A stretch of 64,000 nucleotides of DNA from Flavobacterium azooxidireducens (GCF_023195775.1 NZ_CP096205.1:1550001-1614000), one strand, 5' to 3'. Shown: positions 43,994-53,114, counted from the stretch's first letter. Made by a program: numbers and translations. Notes: generated by a model from the letters alone, not told the origin.

Positions 43994-45232
43994 ATGATAA
44001 AGTCGGTATTGACATTTTTGCTTATTCTTTCAAGTTCATTTCTTTTGGCTCAATCAGATGCTCAAAAGAAACTGGAAAAGCGAAAAGAACAGTTGTTGGA
44101 AGAAATTAGAGTAAACGAACGAATACTTCAAGAGAATAAGAAAAAAGAAAAATCGGTTGTGAACGTGATTCAGCAACAAAAAGCAAAAATTGAATTGCGT
44201 GAAAAACTTATCCAAACCAATGAAAAGCAAGCAAAATTGCTTAATGATGATATTTATACCAATCAATTAAAAATAAACAAATTAAAACGGGAATTAGAAG
44301 TTCTCAAGGAAGATTATGCCAACATGATTGTCAAGTCATACAAAAGCAGATCCGAACGAAGTAGAGCGATGTTTCTACTGTCTTCAGAAAATTTTACGCA
44401 AGCCTACAAGCGAGTGCAATACATGAAGCAATATGCCGATTACAGAAAAACGCAAGGCGATGAAATCAATACCAAAACAACTGAACTCGAAGTGTATAAC
44501 GTAAAATTAGCATCACTTAAAACAGAAAAAGAAAAAATTATTCAAGAACAAGAGAAAGAAAAGTTGGTATTGGTTCAAGAAAAACAAGAACAAGAAAAAC
44601 TTGTAAAATCAATTAAAAAAGACCAAAAGAAAATTGTTGCAGATATTAAGAAAAAGCAACAAGAAGCAAAGGATATTGACAAAAAAATTCAAAAAGCAAT
44701 TCGTGATGCAATTGCAGCTGAGAATAAAAAAACGGCTAAAAAAGGAGGAACAAAGACAGCTTCTACCGGAACTTCATCTTCAAAAATTGTATTAACTGCC
44801 GAAGGCAAAATAGAGTCGGATAATTTTAAATCCAACAAAGGAAAATTACCTTGGCCGGTTGAAAAAGGATTCGTTTCATTAAAATTCGGTAATCAACCCC
44901 ATCCGGTTCAGCCAACCCTAACGATTCATAGTAATGGTGTTGAAATTACAACAGAGTCCGGTTCTTCTGCCCGATCTGTTTTTGCAGGAGAAGTGATGTT
45001 GATTCAGGTTTTATCACCCATAAACAAAGCAGTTTACATCAAACACGGAGATTTTATTACGGTGTATCAAAACTTAAGTACAGTTTCTGTAAACAAAGGA
45101 GATAAGGTAGGTATAAAACAAGCCATCGGTAGAATCCGAACCAATGAATCAACCGGAAAAACAGCAATTAAGTTTTCCGTTCTGCAAAACGATTCGTTCT
45201 TAAATCCGCAAAGCTGGTTGTATAATATGTAA
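43994..45232 (+). CDS. EnvC-like protein with a degenerate LytM domain
   Basis: This 412-residue protein has a signal peptide (SVLTFLLILSSSFLLAQ), a long coiled coil (about residues 20-250) and a C-terminal M23/LytM fold (about 285-412). The zinc ligands are not kept: the usual HxGxD appears as HSNGVEI and the usual YxHLS as YQNLS, so the domain is probably inactive. E. coli EnvC also has an inactive LytM domain and instead activates amidases at division. This one is most likely an activator, not a hydrolase. Confidence 0.88.
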   Translation: MIKSVLTFLLILSSSFLLAQSDAQKKLEKRKEQLLEEIRVNERILQENKKKEKSVVNVIQQQKAKIELREKLIQTNEKQAKLLNDDIYTNQLKINKLKRELEVLKEDYANMIVKSYKSRSERSRAMFLLSSENFTQAYKRVQYMKQYADYRKTQGDEINTKTTELEVYNVKLASLKTEKEKIIQEQEKEKLVLVQEKQEQEKLVKSIKKDQKKIVADIKKKQQEAKDIDKKIQKAIRDAIAAENKKTAKKGGTKTASTGTSSSKIVLTAEGKIESDNFKSNKGKLPWPVEKGFVSLKFGNQPHPVQPTLTIHSNGVEITTESGSSARSVFAGEVMLIQVLSPINKAVYIKHGDFITVYQNLSTVSVNKGDKVGIKQAIGRIRTNESTGKTAIKFSVLQNDSFLNPQSWLYNM

Positions 45233-45235
45233 TAA

Positions 45236-45268
45236 AAAAGCCTGAAAATTTTAAACTTTCAGGCTTTT
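45236..45268. terminator. bidirectional terminator between envC-like and thioesterase genes
   Basis: A perfect 12-base stem, AAAAGCCTGAAA (45236-45247) and TTTCAGGCTTTT (45257-45268), with a nine-base loop sits between two convergent genes. A-runs and T-runs flank both sides, so it can end transcription in both directions. Confidence 0.9.
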
Positions 45269-45272
45269 CTAT

Positions 45273-45782
45273 TTAAACGAACAACGCTTTTAATTCCGTT
45301 GCATCGTGCGGTTTCATTTTTCCGGCTAATACTAAACTTAATTGTTTTCTTCGTAAGGCGGCATCAAATCGTTGCTTTTCTAGTTCCGTTTGTGGTTCAA
45401 TTTGCGGAACCGGTATCGGGTTTCCCGTTTCATCTACAGCAACAAAAGTGTAAATCGCTTCGTTTGCTTTGGTTTTATTGCCCGATTCGCGGTCTTCAAT
45501 CCAAACATCAATATAAATCTCCATCGAGGTGTTAAACGCTCTGGAAACTTTAGATTCAACCGTAACAACGCTTCCTAACGGAATAGCTTTGTTAAAGGCA
45601 ACGTGATTCACAGAAGCCGTCACACAAATTCGTCTGGAATGACGGCGGGCAGAAATACTGGCTGCTCTGTCCATTCTGGCGAGCAATTCTCCACCAAAAA
45701 GATTATTCAACGGATTGGTTTCGCCCGGCAAAACAACGTCGGTTAACGTAGTTAAAGAATCGGAAGGATATCTTACTTGCAT
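45273..45782 (-). CDS. acyl-CoA thioesterase (hotdog fold)
   Basis: The start is ATG 45782 (MQVRYPSDSLTTLTDVVLPG), directly after a -7 element; the open frame reaches 45815 but that includes the promoter. The 169-residue protein has the cytosolic YciA/ACOT hotdog signature PGETNPLNNLFGGELLARMDRAA, in which the N/G/D residues form the active site, and the VTASVNHVAFNKAI helix. It hydrolyses acyl-CoA, chain length not predictable here. Confidence 0.92.
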   Translation of the reverse strand: MQVRYPSDSLTTLTDVVLPGETNPLNNLFGGELLARMDRAASISARRHSRRICVTASVNHVAFNKAIPLGSVVTVESKVSRAFNTSMEIYIDVWIEDRESGNKTKANEAIYTFVAVDETGNPIPVPQIEPQTELEKQRFDAALRRKQLSLVLAGKMKPHDATELKALFV

Positions 45783-45795
45783 TTTTATTTTTTTG

Positions 45796-45803
45796 CAAAG
45801 GTA
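45796..45803 (-). promoter_or_regulatory. -7 promoter element of the thioesterase gene
   Basis: On the minus strand TACCTTTG matches TAnnTTTG exactly, 14 bases before ATG 45782. Confidence 0.65.
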
Positions 45804-45844
45804 GAAAAACAACACCGATTCTTTTGGCGTTAGAGCAAATAAAA

Positions 45845-45865
45845 AAAGCCTCCATGAGAAGCTTT
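45845..45865 (-). terminator. terminator after the HU/SPOR gene
   Basis: On the minus strand the arms AAAGC and GCTTT, with an inner CTC/GAG pair and a two-base bulge, are followed by a T-run. It is positioned just after the stop of the 45891 gene. Confidence 0.6.
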
Positions 45866-45890
45866 AATCAAGATTGTATGGGCAAAGGGT

Positions 45891-46853
45891 TTATTTTTCT
45901 AATTCTAAAACTAACATCCAAGCATCTTTGTTGTGCGATTGTTTGATCGATTGTAAAGCAGTTTGAGCTTCTTCAATCGAAGCATAACTACCATAAATCA
46001 CAGGATGTAGACCGTGTCTATTTGGAGCTATTTTTTTGGCTTTATAACCCAAATCTTTCAACGATTGTAAGGCTCTTTCGGCATTTCGTTCCTCTTTAAA
46101 TGCTCCGGCAACAAGATGATAATTAAAAGAATTATCGTTTTCTTCTTCCACATTCATAGAAACAGAAGGAATCGGACTTTCGATAAAAAAAGTTGCTTGT
46201 TGAATTTTATCTTCTACTTTTTGTTGAACATTTTTTTCAACTAATAATGTTTCAGTTGCAATTTTATTTTCATTCCAGTCATACCATTGCTTGCCTAAAA
46301 CACCTGTAATTCCTATACCAACTGCAAAAATGGCTGCATATTTAATCAAAGGATTTGATTTACTTCTTTTTTCAGGTGTAAATTGAATTGGAGCTTTTTC
46401 TTCCAATTGTTCTACTTCTTTTTTAAATGCTTCACGTTTAATTTGTGGAGAAACGAAAGAGGTAAGACCAAATGAGTGTGTAGAATAATTCAAACTGTCT
46501 GCCGGTTCAAAAACCAAACTGCTTTCATTGTTCAAAGAAAGTTTTCCAATATTTTTAAGTAAAATAGATTCACTTTTTTGAATAGTATATTTCCACGAAG
46601 TAACTTCTTCTTCAATCAAAGAAATCGCTTTTTCATACTCAATTTTCTCAGCAAGAGCGATATGATTAGCCAAAAGACCGTCATTATTCTTTAAATGAAA
46701 ATTAAAAGAAATTACTTTCTTTGGCGGATAAAATGTGTTCGTGTCTTCAGAAAGACTTGCCGAACGGTTTTCAGTTAAAAACGCACCAAAACCCGGAACC
46801 GTAACACACTGGTACCGATATAATAATTGTGATATATATTGCTCAATTCTCAT
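45891..46853 (-). CDS. HU/CCDC81-like and SPOR domain protein
   Basis: This 320-residue protein has an N-terminal domain of the bacterial HU-CCDC81 type (MRIEQYISQLLYRYQCVTVPGFGAF, around residues 1-130), a single membrane helix (about 172-188, YAAIFAVGIGITGVLG) and a C-terminal SPOR domain (about 243-320, NYHLVAGAFKEERNAERAL). SPOR domains bind denuded peptidoglycan at division sites, so it is likely an inner-membrane division or envelope protein. The HU-like domain would lie in the cytosol. Confidence 0.85.
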   Translation of the reverse strand: MRIEQYISQLLYRYQCVTVPGFGAFLTENRSASLSEDTNTFYPPKKVISFNFHLKNNDGLLANHIALAEKIEYEKAISLIEEEVTSWKYTIQKSESILLKNIGKLSLNNESSLVFEPADSLNYSTHSFGLTSFVSPQIKREAFKKEVEQLEEKAPIQFTPEKRSKSNPLIKYAAIFAVGIGITGVLGKQWYDWNENKIATETLLVEKNVQQKVEDKIQQATFFIESPIPSVSMNVEEENDNSFNYHLVAGAFKEERNAERALQSLKDLGYKAKKIAPNRHGLHPVIYGSYASIEEAQTALQSIKQSHNKDAWMLVLELEK

Positions 46854-47068
46854 AGCAACAAAGAAAAAATATTCAACCGCCGAATCAAAATTTTATCCAC
46901 AAATTTTATTAACAATTTCAGTCAAAATGATAACTATTTCGGGCTCATTGAATTAGATTTCTTACATAGTTTCGCAAATGTCAACAAAAGCATTTTTCAT
47001 GTAATTTTTTTGAGAAAAATTTTTAAGAATTATAAAAAAGATGTTTCTTTGAAATTCAATTACACGCC

Positions 47069-48172
47069 ATGACAAAATCTGAATTATTTTATACGCTTGC
47101 GTTACTTCAAGTAGAAGGAGTGGGCGACATTGTTGCCAAAAAACTCATCAACCACTGCGGCTCAGCAGAAAAGGTTTTTCAATCTAAAAAAGGTAAATTA
47201 GTTTCCATTGACGGAGTTGGGGAAATTTTGATAAAAAAACTGAAAGACACATCTGTTTTTAAATTAGCCGAAGAAGAAATTAAATTTATTGATAATGAAA
47301 ACATTGATTTTTGTTCTTTTTTAGATGAAGATTATCCTGAAAGATTAAAACAATGCATCGACGGACCGACCGTTTTATTTTCTTCGGGTGAGATTGATTT
47401 AAAATCTAAACGAACAATTAGCATTGTTGGAACCAGACAAATCACGAGTTACGGAATTGACTTTTGCAAAAAATTAATTGAAGATTTATCGCCCTTAAAT
47501 CCTGTAATCATTAGCGGTTTTGCCTATGGTGTGGATATTGTAGCTCATCAGGCAGCGATGGAAAATAACTTGCAAACAATTGGTGTGCTAGCTCACGGTT
47601 TAAATCAAGTTTATCCCAAAACGCATAAAAAGTTTATCTCAAAAATGGAGAAAAACGGTGGTTTTTTTACTGAATTTTGGAGTTCTTCAAATCCCGATAA
47701 AGAAAATTTTGTCAAGCGAAACCGCATTGTCGCCGGAATTTCTGAAGCGACAATTGTCATTGAAAGTGCAGACAGAGGTGGCTCACTCATTACTGCAACG
47801 ATGGCAAGTGATTATAACCGCGATGTGTTTGCTGTTCCCGGAAGAACCACGGATAAATATAGTTTAGGTTGCAATAATTTGATTAAAACCCAACGGGCTC
47901 ATTTGCTCACTTCGGCAGCCGATTTGATTTATATTTTAAATTGGGAATTGGATTCAAAACCCACCAAATCTGTTCAAAAACAATTGTTTGTTTCGTTGAA
48001 TGAAGAAGAGCAAAAAGTCTATGATTACCTTTTGAAAAAAGGAAAGGAATTGATGGATATAATCGCATTGGAATGTGATTTTCCAATCTTTAAAATATCC
48101 GGAATTTTGTTGAACATGGAACTAAAAGGAGTCGTTCGTCCGTTGCCCGGAAAATTGTTTGAAGCGATTTGA
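47069..48172 (+). CDS. dprA: DNA processing protein DprA
   Basis: This 367-residue protein has the N-terminal helical region, a Rossmann-like DprA/Smf domain (SGFAYGVDIVAHQAAM and ENFVKRNRIVAGISEATIVIE, then VFAVPG) and a C-terminal winged-helix extension. It loads RecA on incoming single-stranded DNA in natural transformation. It has its own gap upstream with no clear promoter, and its stop abuts the convergent gene at 48173. Confidence 0.95.
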   Translation: MTKSELFYTLALLQVEGVGDIVAKKLINHCGSAEKVFQSKKGKLVSIDGVGEILIKKLKDTSVFKLAEEEIKFIDNENIDFCSFLDEDYPERLKQCIDGPTVLFSSGEIDLKSKRTISIVGTRQITSYGIDFCKKLIEDLSPLNPVIISGFAYGVDIVAHQAAMENNLQTIGVLAHGLNQVYPKTHKKFISKMEKNGGFFTEFWSSSNPDKENFVKRNRIVAGISEATIVIESADRGGSLITATMASDYNRDVFAVPGRTTDKYSLGCNNLIKTQRAHLLTSAADLIYILNWELDSKPTKSVQKQLFVSLNEEEQKVYDYLLKKGKELMDIIALECDFPIFKISGILLNMELKGVVRPLPGKLFEAI

Positions 48173-48604
48173 TTATTGCAATTTTTCCCAAACCACTTCA
48201 TATTTGGCATATTGCCCGTTTTCGATGGCTTCGATAATGTAAATTTTAGGAAAAAGTTGGTTGATATCTTTTTTAAATTCCGATTCTTCTTCTTTGGAAA
48301 TCATTTCGTCTAACGTAATCATTTTATAATTAGCTACGGCCGAACCATCCACCGTTTCAAAATGATTTTTTTTGAATTCAAAAACAAAAATATTTCTACA
48401 CAAAATAAACCGAGTGATGTTGATTTTTCGATGCCTTTTTTGCGAATAATCCAGTTTAATTTTTTTAACCGGAGCTATTCGTTTAACAGGAAATTGACAA
48501 GTAGCCGTTTCGTTTTGGTTAAATAAAATATACACCGGTTCCTGCTTCTGACTAAATCCGAAAGCGAAAAATAAGAGAACAAAAACCGTTATATACTTCT
48601 TCAT
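48173..48604 (-). CDS. hypothetical secreted protein
   Basis: This 143-residue protein has a clear signal peptide (KKYITVFVLLFFAFGFSQ) and no recognised domain; the mature part is mixed alpha/beta with many basic residues. It is transcribed one base downstream of trpS on the same strand, so it is probably co-transcribed by position alone. Function unknown. Confidence 0.7.
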   Translation of the reverse strand: MKKYITVFVLLFFAFGFSQKQEPVYILFNQNETATCQFPVKRIAPVKKIKLDYSQKRHRKINITRFILCRNIFVFEFKKNHFETVDGSAVANYKMITLDEMISKEEESEFKKDINQLFPKIYIIEAIENGQYAKYEVVWEKLQ

Positions 48605-48605
48605 C

Positions 48606-49577
48606 TTATAAAAATCCTAATTTGTTACGCACACGCTTCAAAACACCATCGGCAATTTTTCCTGCTTTGGTGGCTCCTTCCGCTAAAGCTTTATCCACTT
48701 CCGCTAAGTTTGTCATATAATAATGATATTTTTCTCTTTCTGTTTTAAAACGCTCCAAAACCAATTCAAACAACGCTTGTTTAGCATGACCGTAGCCATA
48801 ATTTCCGGCCAAATAATTCGCTGTCATTTGCTGAACTTCTTCTGCGGAAGCAACTAATTTATAAATAGCAAAAACCTTGCAAGTTTTCGGATCTTTAGGT
48901 TCTTCAAGCGGTTTACTGTCAGTTTCAATCGACATAATTTGTTTGCGTAACGCTTTATCATCTAAAAAAATATTGATGATGTTTCCACGAGATTTACTCA
49001 TTTTATTTCCGTCTGTACCGGGAATGTACATCGTTTCTTCCTGAATTTTTGCTTCGGGAAGTACAAACGTTTCGCCCATTTGATGGTTAAATCGAGAAGC
49101 AACATCTCTTGTAATTTCCAAATGTTGCAATTGGTCTTTTCCAACCGGAACCACTTCGGCATCATACAACAAAATATCGGCAGCCATCAACATCGGATAC
49201 GAAAAAAGCCCTGCGTTCACATCTTCCAAATGATCGGCTTTGTCTTTGAAGGAATGAGCCAATGTCAATCGTTGAAACGGAAAGAAGCAACTCAAATACC
49301 ATGATAATTCGGCAGTTTGAGGTACATCGCTTTGACGGTAAAAAATTACTTTAGTAATGTCTAATCCGCAAGCAAGCCAGGTAGCCGCCACACTGTAGGT
49401 GTTTTCACGAAGGCTTTCGCCGTCTTTAATTTGTGTCACAGAGTGCAAATCGGCAATGAACAAAAACGATTCATTTTCCGGTTTGTTTGCCATTTCTATC
49501 GCTGGCAAAATCGCTCCTAATAAATTTCCTAAATGGGGTGTTCCGGTGGCTTGAATTCCGGTTAATACTTTTGACAT
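48606..49577 (-). CDS. trpS: tryptophanyl-tRNA synthetase
   Basis: The start is ATG 49577 (MSKVLTGIQATGTPHLGNLLG), chosen because the upstream ATG at 49601 adds residues not typical of the family. The 323-residue class I synthetase has the HIGH variant HLGN near residue 15-18, the LSWYLSCFFPFQRLT tRNA/Trp site and the KMSKS motif in KMSKSRGNIINIF. It charges tRNA-Trp. The gap upstream carries a dispersed palindrome. Confidence 0.96.
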   Translation of the reverse strand: MSKVLTGIQATGTPHLGNLLGAILPAIEMANKPENESFLFIADLHSVTQIKDGESLRENTYSVAATWLACGLDITKVIFYRQSDVPQTAELSWYLSCFFPFQRLTLAHSFKDKADHLEDVNAGLFSYPMLMAADILLYDAEVVPVGKDQLQHLEITRDVASRFNHQMGETFVLPEAKIQEETMYIPGTDGNKMSKSRGNIINIFLDDKALRKQIMSIETDSKPLEEPKDPKTCKVFAIYKLVASAEEVQQMTANYLAGNYGYGHAKQALFELVLERFKTEREKYHYYMTNLAEVDKALAEGATKAGKIADGVLKRVRNKLGFL

Positions 49578-49650
49578 AATAATTGGATTGTAAAAACGCA
49601 AATTTCGGAAAGTTTTTGAAAAGCACCGCTACTTCTTTAGGTTAAAATTT

Positions 49651-49706
49651 TTTTGCCGCTGATTCACTGATTTTAAATCATTTTAATCTGCGAATCAGCG
49701 GCAAAA
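49651..49706. repeat. dispersed palindromic repeat, copy 2
   Basis: TTTTGCCGCTGATTC (49651-49665) and GAATCAGCGGCAAAA (49692-49706) are perfect 15-base arms. The inner sequence and arms match copy 1 at 26248-26304. It lies between trpS and plsC. Confidence 0.75.
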
Positions 49707-49829
49707 TTGGTAGAATAATCTTGCACTCTTTTGGTACGCAGAACTAATCTATGATCTTCAAAATCTCTGGGGTTTGGTTAATAAGGAGATAAAGTTAACT
49801 TTATGATTTTAAAATCCCAATCCTTTCCT

Positions 49830-49837
49830 TACATTTG
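49830..49837 (+). promoter_or_regulatory. -7 promoter element immediately before plsC
   Basis: TACATTTG matches TAnnTTTG and ends only five bases before the ATG at 49843, so the transcript would be almost or fully leaderless. Confidence 0.55.
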
Positions 49838-49842
49838 ACTTC

Positions 49843-50574
49843 ATGAAAATTTTTAAACTGCTTTTTTGGATTCTTTGGAGGATATGGTTTTATATCGTTC
49901 TGGCTTCCATTATCATTATACTTTTCCCGCTTTTAATCATATCTATTTTAAAAGAAGAATGGTATCCGTTTTTCTTTCGGTTGGCTCAGCTTTGGGCAAG
50001 AGGAATTTTGTATGCCATGGGATTTTATCCAAAAATAAAACGAGAACAAAAGTTTAAAAAAGGAGAAAGTTATATGTTGATTGCCAATCACACTTCGATG
50101 GCAGACATAATGCTGATGCTGATAGTGGCCAAAAATCCTTTTGTTTTTGTTGGAAAAAAAGAACTCTCCAAAATTCCGTTATTCGGATTTTTCTATAAAC
50201 GAACGTGTATTTTGGTTGACCGAGACAGTCCGAAAAGCAGATTAGCCGTTTTTGAAAGAGCCCAAAAAAGATTAAATCAAGGGCTAAGTATCTGTATATT
50301 TCCGGAAGGATTAGTGCCGGATGACGAATCAATTGTGTTGGCCGATTTTAAAGATGGTGCTTTCCGATTGGCGATCGAACATCAAATACCAATTGTTCCA
50401 ATAACGTTTTACGACAATAAAAAACGATTTTCGTATACTTTTTTTAGTGGAAGTCCCGGTGTGATGCGAGCCAAAGTTCACGAATTTATTCCCACGGCCG
50501 GATTTACAGTTGATGACAAAAAAGCCATCCGAGACAAAGCATGGGATGTGATTTATAAGGAATTAACGAAGTAA
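49843..50574 (+). CDS. plsC: 1-acyl-sn-glycerol-3-phosphate acyltransferase (PlsC family)
   Basis: This 243-residue enzyme has an N-terminal membrane segment (about residues 6-36) and the catalytic NHTSMAD (H-x4-D) near residue 80, then the substrate motif FVGKKELSKIPLFGFF and the FPEG motif. It makes phosphatidate from lysophosphatidate for phospholipid synthesis. It is on its own with a very close -7 element, and its 3' end is 16 bases from the convergent amt gene. Confidence 0.92.
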   Translation: MKIFKLLFWILWRIWFYIVLASIIIILFPLLIISILKEEWYPFFFRLAQLWARGILYAMGFYPKIKREQKFKKGESYMLIANHTSMADIMLMLIVAKNPFVFVGKKELSKIPLFGFFYKRTCILVDRDSPKSRLAVFERAQKRLNQGLSICIFPEGLVPDDESIVLADFKDGAFRLAIEHQIPIVPITFYDNKKRFSYTFFSGSPGVMRAKVHEFIPTAGFTVDDKKAIRDKAWDVIYKELTK

Positions 50575-50589
50575 TAATTTTTCTAAGAA

Positions 50590-51927
50590 TTAAAACTTCT
50601 CATCATGTTGCGACAAATCCAAACCAATTAATTCGGATTCTTCCGAAACACGAAGCGGAATAATAAAATTGGTTACTTTATAAAGAAAAATTGATCCAAA
50701 GAAAGTAAACGCCGCCACTAAAACTAACGCAATCATGTGGTGACTAAAAACGCTCCATCCACCATGAAGTAAACTGGCATTTTCGCCTTGAGCAAATACA
50801 GCAGTCAAAATCATTCCCATAATTCCACCTACACCATGACAAGCAAAGACATCTAAGGTGTCATCTACGGATTTGAGTCTTTTCCAGTACAACATTTTGT
50901 TGGAAACGATTGCAGCTATAAATCCAAAGAATATACTTTGCGGAATGGTTACAAATCCTGCAGCAGGAGTAATGGCTACCAGTCCAACAACAGCACCAAT
51001 ACACGCTCCCATGGCTGAAACTTTTCTACCATTTAATCGGTCAAAGAAAATCCAAGTCAGCATAGCCGATGCAGAAGCTACAGTGGTTGTTGCAAAAGCC
51101 ATCGCTGCTGTTGCGTTGGCTGCCAAAGCAGAACCGGCATTAAACCCAAACCAACCAAACCAAAGCATTCCGGTTCCAAGTAGCACAAACGGAATGTTGG
51201 TGGGAATATGTTCACTATTTGTTCGTTTTCCTAAAACCAAAACACCTGCTAAAGCAGCAAAACCTGCACTCATGTGAACCACAGTTCCACCTGCAAAATC
51301 TTTCACACCAAAATAGCTGCCTAATAAGCCACTCGGATGCCAAACCATATGGCAAAGTGGAGTATAAATAAATAAAGTGAATAAACAAATGAATAATAAA
51401 TAGGAGATAAAACGAACTCGTTCTGCAAACGAACCCGTGATAATGGCCGGTGTAATCACGGCAAATTTCATTTGAAACAAAGCAAATAGAATAAACGGAA
51501 TCGTAGACGCCATTTGATGATGAGGTAAAACACCTACTTGATCCATAAATGCGAATTGAAACGGATTTCCGATTAGGCCGTAATGTGTTCCGTTAATTGT
51601 AAAACCGTATGAATCGCCAAACGCTAAACTAAATCCCACAATCACCCAAAGTAAAGAAACTACACCCAAACAAATGAAACTTTGCAGCATGGTAGAAATC
51701 ACATTCTTTTTGCCCACCATTCCGCCGTAAAAAAACGAAAGACCGGGTGTCATCAATAAAACTAAACAAGAGGAGGTAAGCAGCCAAGCCACATCGGCTG
51801 TGACAATGGTGTCGGCTGAATTAAAAATGGCAGATTCAGTAGCGGGAGTACTTTCCCAAAATAATCCACTAATGGCAGCAATGCTGATTAAGACAAAAGA
51901 AATTATCCAACGTTTTTCTATTTTCAT
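50590..51927 (-). CDS. amt: ammonium transporter
   Basis: This 445-residue channel has the N-terminal signal-like helix and 11 core membrane helices of Amt/Rh. The Amt pattern is clear: DVAWLLTSSCLVLLMTPGLSFFYGG, then the pore histidines in HMVWHPSGLLGSY and HMSAGFAALAGV, and FACHGVGGIMGMIL. A GlnK gene usual beside amt is not next to it here. Palindromic motifs lie upstream and could be operators. Confidence 0.96.
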   Translation of the reverse strand: MKIEKRWIISFVLISIAAISGLFWESTPATESAIFNSADTIVTADVAWLLTSSCLVLLMTPGLSFFYGGMVGKKNVISTMLQSFICLGVVSLLWVIVGFSLAFGDSYGFTINGTHYGLIGNPFQFAFMDQVGVLPHHQMASTIPFILFALFQMKFAVITPAIITGSFAERVRFISYLLFICLFTLFIYTPLCHMVWHPSGLLGSYFGVKDFAGGTVVHMSAGFAALAGVLVLGKRTNSEHIPTNIPFVLLGTGMLWFGWFGFNAGSALAANATAAMAFATTTVASASAMLTWIFFDRLNGRKVSAMGACIGAVVGLVAITPAAGFVTIPQSIFFGFIAAIVSNKMLYWKRLKSVDDTLDVFACHGVGGIMGMILTAVFAQGENASLLHGGWSVFSHHMIALVLVAAFTFFGSIFLYKVTNFIIPLRVSEESELIGLDLSQHDEKF

Positions 51928-51933
51928 AATTAA

Positions 51934-52007
51934 CCCTATATTTATAGGGGTAAAAATAATAAAAAAGTTAAATAATAAAACATATACCCATAAAAAAATA
52001 AGGGTAT
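51934..52007. promoter_or_regulatory. inverted repeats in the amt upstream region
   Basis: CCCTATA (51934-51940) and TATAGGG (51943-51949) form a near-palindrome directly before amt. A second dyad, ATACCC (51984-51989) and GGGTAT (52002-52007), lies further upstream and could also be the terminator of the 52040 gene. Operator function is inferred only from position. Confidence 0.4.
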
Positions 52008-52039
52008 CAGTTAAAAATTAAAAAATATTGCTTTTAATT

Positions 52040-52279
52040 TTATTTAAACCTACTGGCTGAATTTTCATTATCGGTGTCTTGACGATGATCAGGATATGAT
52101 CTTCTTCGGAAAGAGCGTCTGAAAAAACGTGTGAAAAAAGGCGTACTTTTTTTCTCAGATGGAATGGTATTATCTACGGTGAAAATCCAAAACAAAATAC
52201 CAAATATCACCACCAAAATAATGGCTAAAACAAACCACCAAGCAACGGGATAATCTTCTAAAAGTTGAAAAGGTTCCAT
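52040..52279 (-). CDS. hypothetical small membrane protein
   Basis: This 79-residue protein has one membrane helix (about residues 14-35, WWFVLAIILVVIFGILFWIF) and a basic Arg-rich tail (FFRRSFRRRSYP). It is transcribed in the same direction as amt but 112 bases upstream. Two direct repeats lie before its start. Not recognised. Confidence 0.55.
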   Translation of the reverse strand: MEPFQLLEDYPVAWWFVLAIILVVIFGILFWIFTVDNTIPSEKKSTPFFTRFFRRSFRRRSYPDHRQDTDNENSASRFK

Positions 52280-52291
52280 AATATTTCTATT

Positions 52292-52322
52292 TTAAGTCGA
52301 TTTATAAAATTAAGTCGATTTA
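52292..52322. repeat. two 13-base direct repeats
   Basis: TTAAGTCGATTTA occurs at 52292-52304 and again at 52310-52322, an 18-base period. It is placed between two divergent genes (52279 minus and 52490 plus) and may be an operator. Confidence 0.45.
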
Positions 52323-52489
52323 ATCAAAAATGCTTTATACAATTTAACAGAAGTGTTACATTATTCTCATGTTGTGATTTGAATGATTTAAATTGAGTGA
52401 TGAAATTAATAGATTTGTTAATTTGATGAGTAACAAAATTTTTTATTCATTTTTTAATTAAATTCGCTTGTACCTTTTCCAATAAAATC

Positions 52490-53062
52490 ATGAATAAACA
52501 GCTTTTATCGCAAGTCTACAAACACCCACTCATCAATCAGGAAGAACTCGACAGATTAATTAAATCACACTATAAAGTAACGTTTAAAAAAGGAGATGTT
52601 ATTCTTAAAAAAGGTGAAATTTCCCAAGGATATTTGTTAATCGAAAAGGGTTTGATGCGTTCATTTGCGTATGATTATAATGGAAACGAAAGTACAACCG
52701 ACTTTTATTCAAAACATGAAATTGTAATTGAAGTGTTGTCTTTATTTCAACGAATTCCCAGTCAGGAAACCATTCATGCTCTCACAGATTGCGAATGTTG
52801 GATGCTTGATTTTGCTATTTTTCAAGAACTGTATCATTCCATTCCCGGTTTTTCAGAATGGGGACGACTTTGGATGACTAACCGATTGTTTCACTTCAAA
52901 CAACGTTCTGTGGAAATGGTTACCATATCTGCCAAAGACCGCTATTTACAATTAATTAAAGAGAAACCGGAAGTAGTTTTGCAATCACCTTTAAAATATA
53001 TCGCCAGTTATTTGGGAATAACCGATACTTCCTTCAGCAGAATCCGAAAAGAAATTAGCTAG
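52490..53062 (+). CDS. Crp/Fnr family transcriptional regulator
   Basis: This 190-residue protein has an N-terminal cyclic-nucleotide-binding-like beta barrel (about residues 25-115, KKGDVILKKGEISQGYLLIEKG) and a C-terminal winged helix (SPLKYIASYLGITDTSFSRIRKE). The typical Bacteroidota Crp-like shape, without the iron-sulfur cysteines of Fnr, suggests a small ligand. It precedes a VOC/SRPBCC gene run that it could control. Confidence 0.88.
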   Translation: MNKQLLSQVYKHPLINQEELDRLIKSHYKVTFKKGDVILKKGEISQGYLLIEKGLMRSFAYDYNGNESTTDFYSKHEIVIEVLSLFQRIPSQETIHALTDCECWMLDFAIFQELYHSIPGFSEWGRLWMTNRLFHFKQRSVEMVTISAKDRYLQLIKEKPEVVLQSPLKYIASYLGITDTSFSRIRKEIS

Positions 53063-53106
53063 TTTTTTTCTTGTCATAAGGCAAGTTTCTTCTAAAAGTT
53101 ACTTCT

Positions 53107-53114
53107 TATATTTG
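53107..53114 (+). promoter_or_regulatory. -7 promoter element of the VOC gene
   Basis: TATATTTG matches TAnnTTTG, 28 bases before the VOC start at 53142. Confidence 0.55.
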
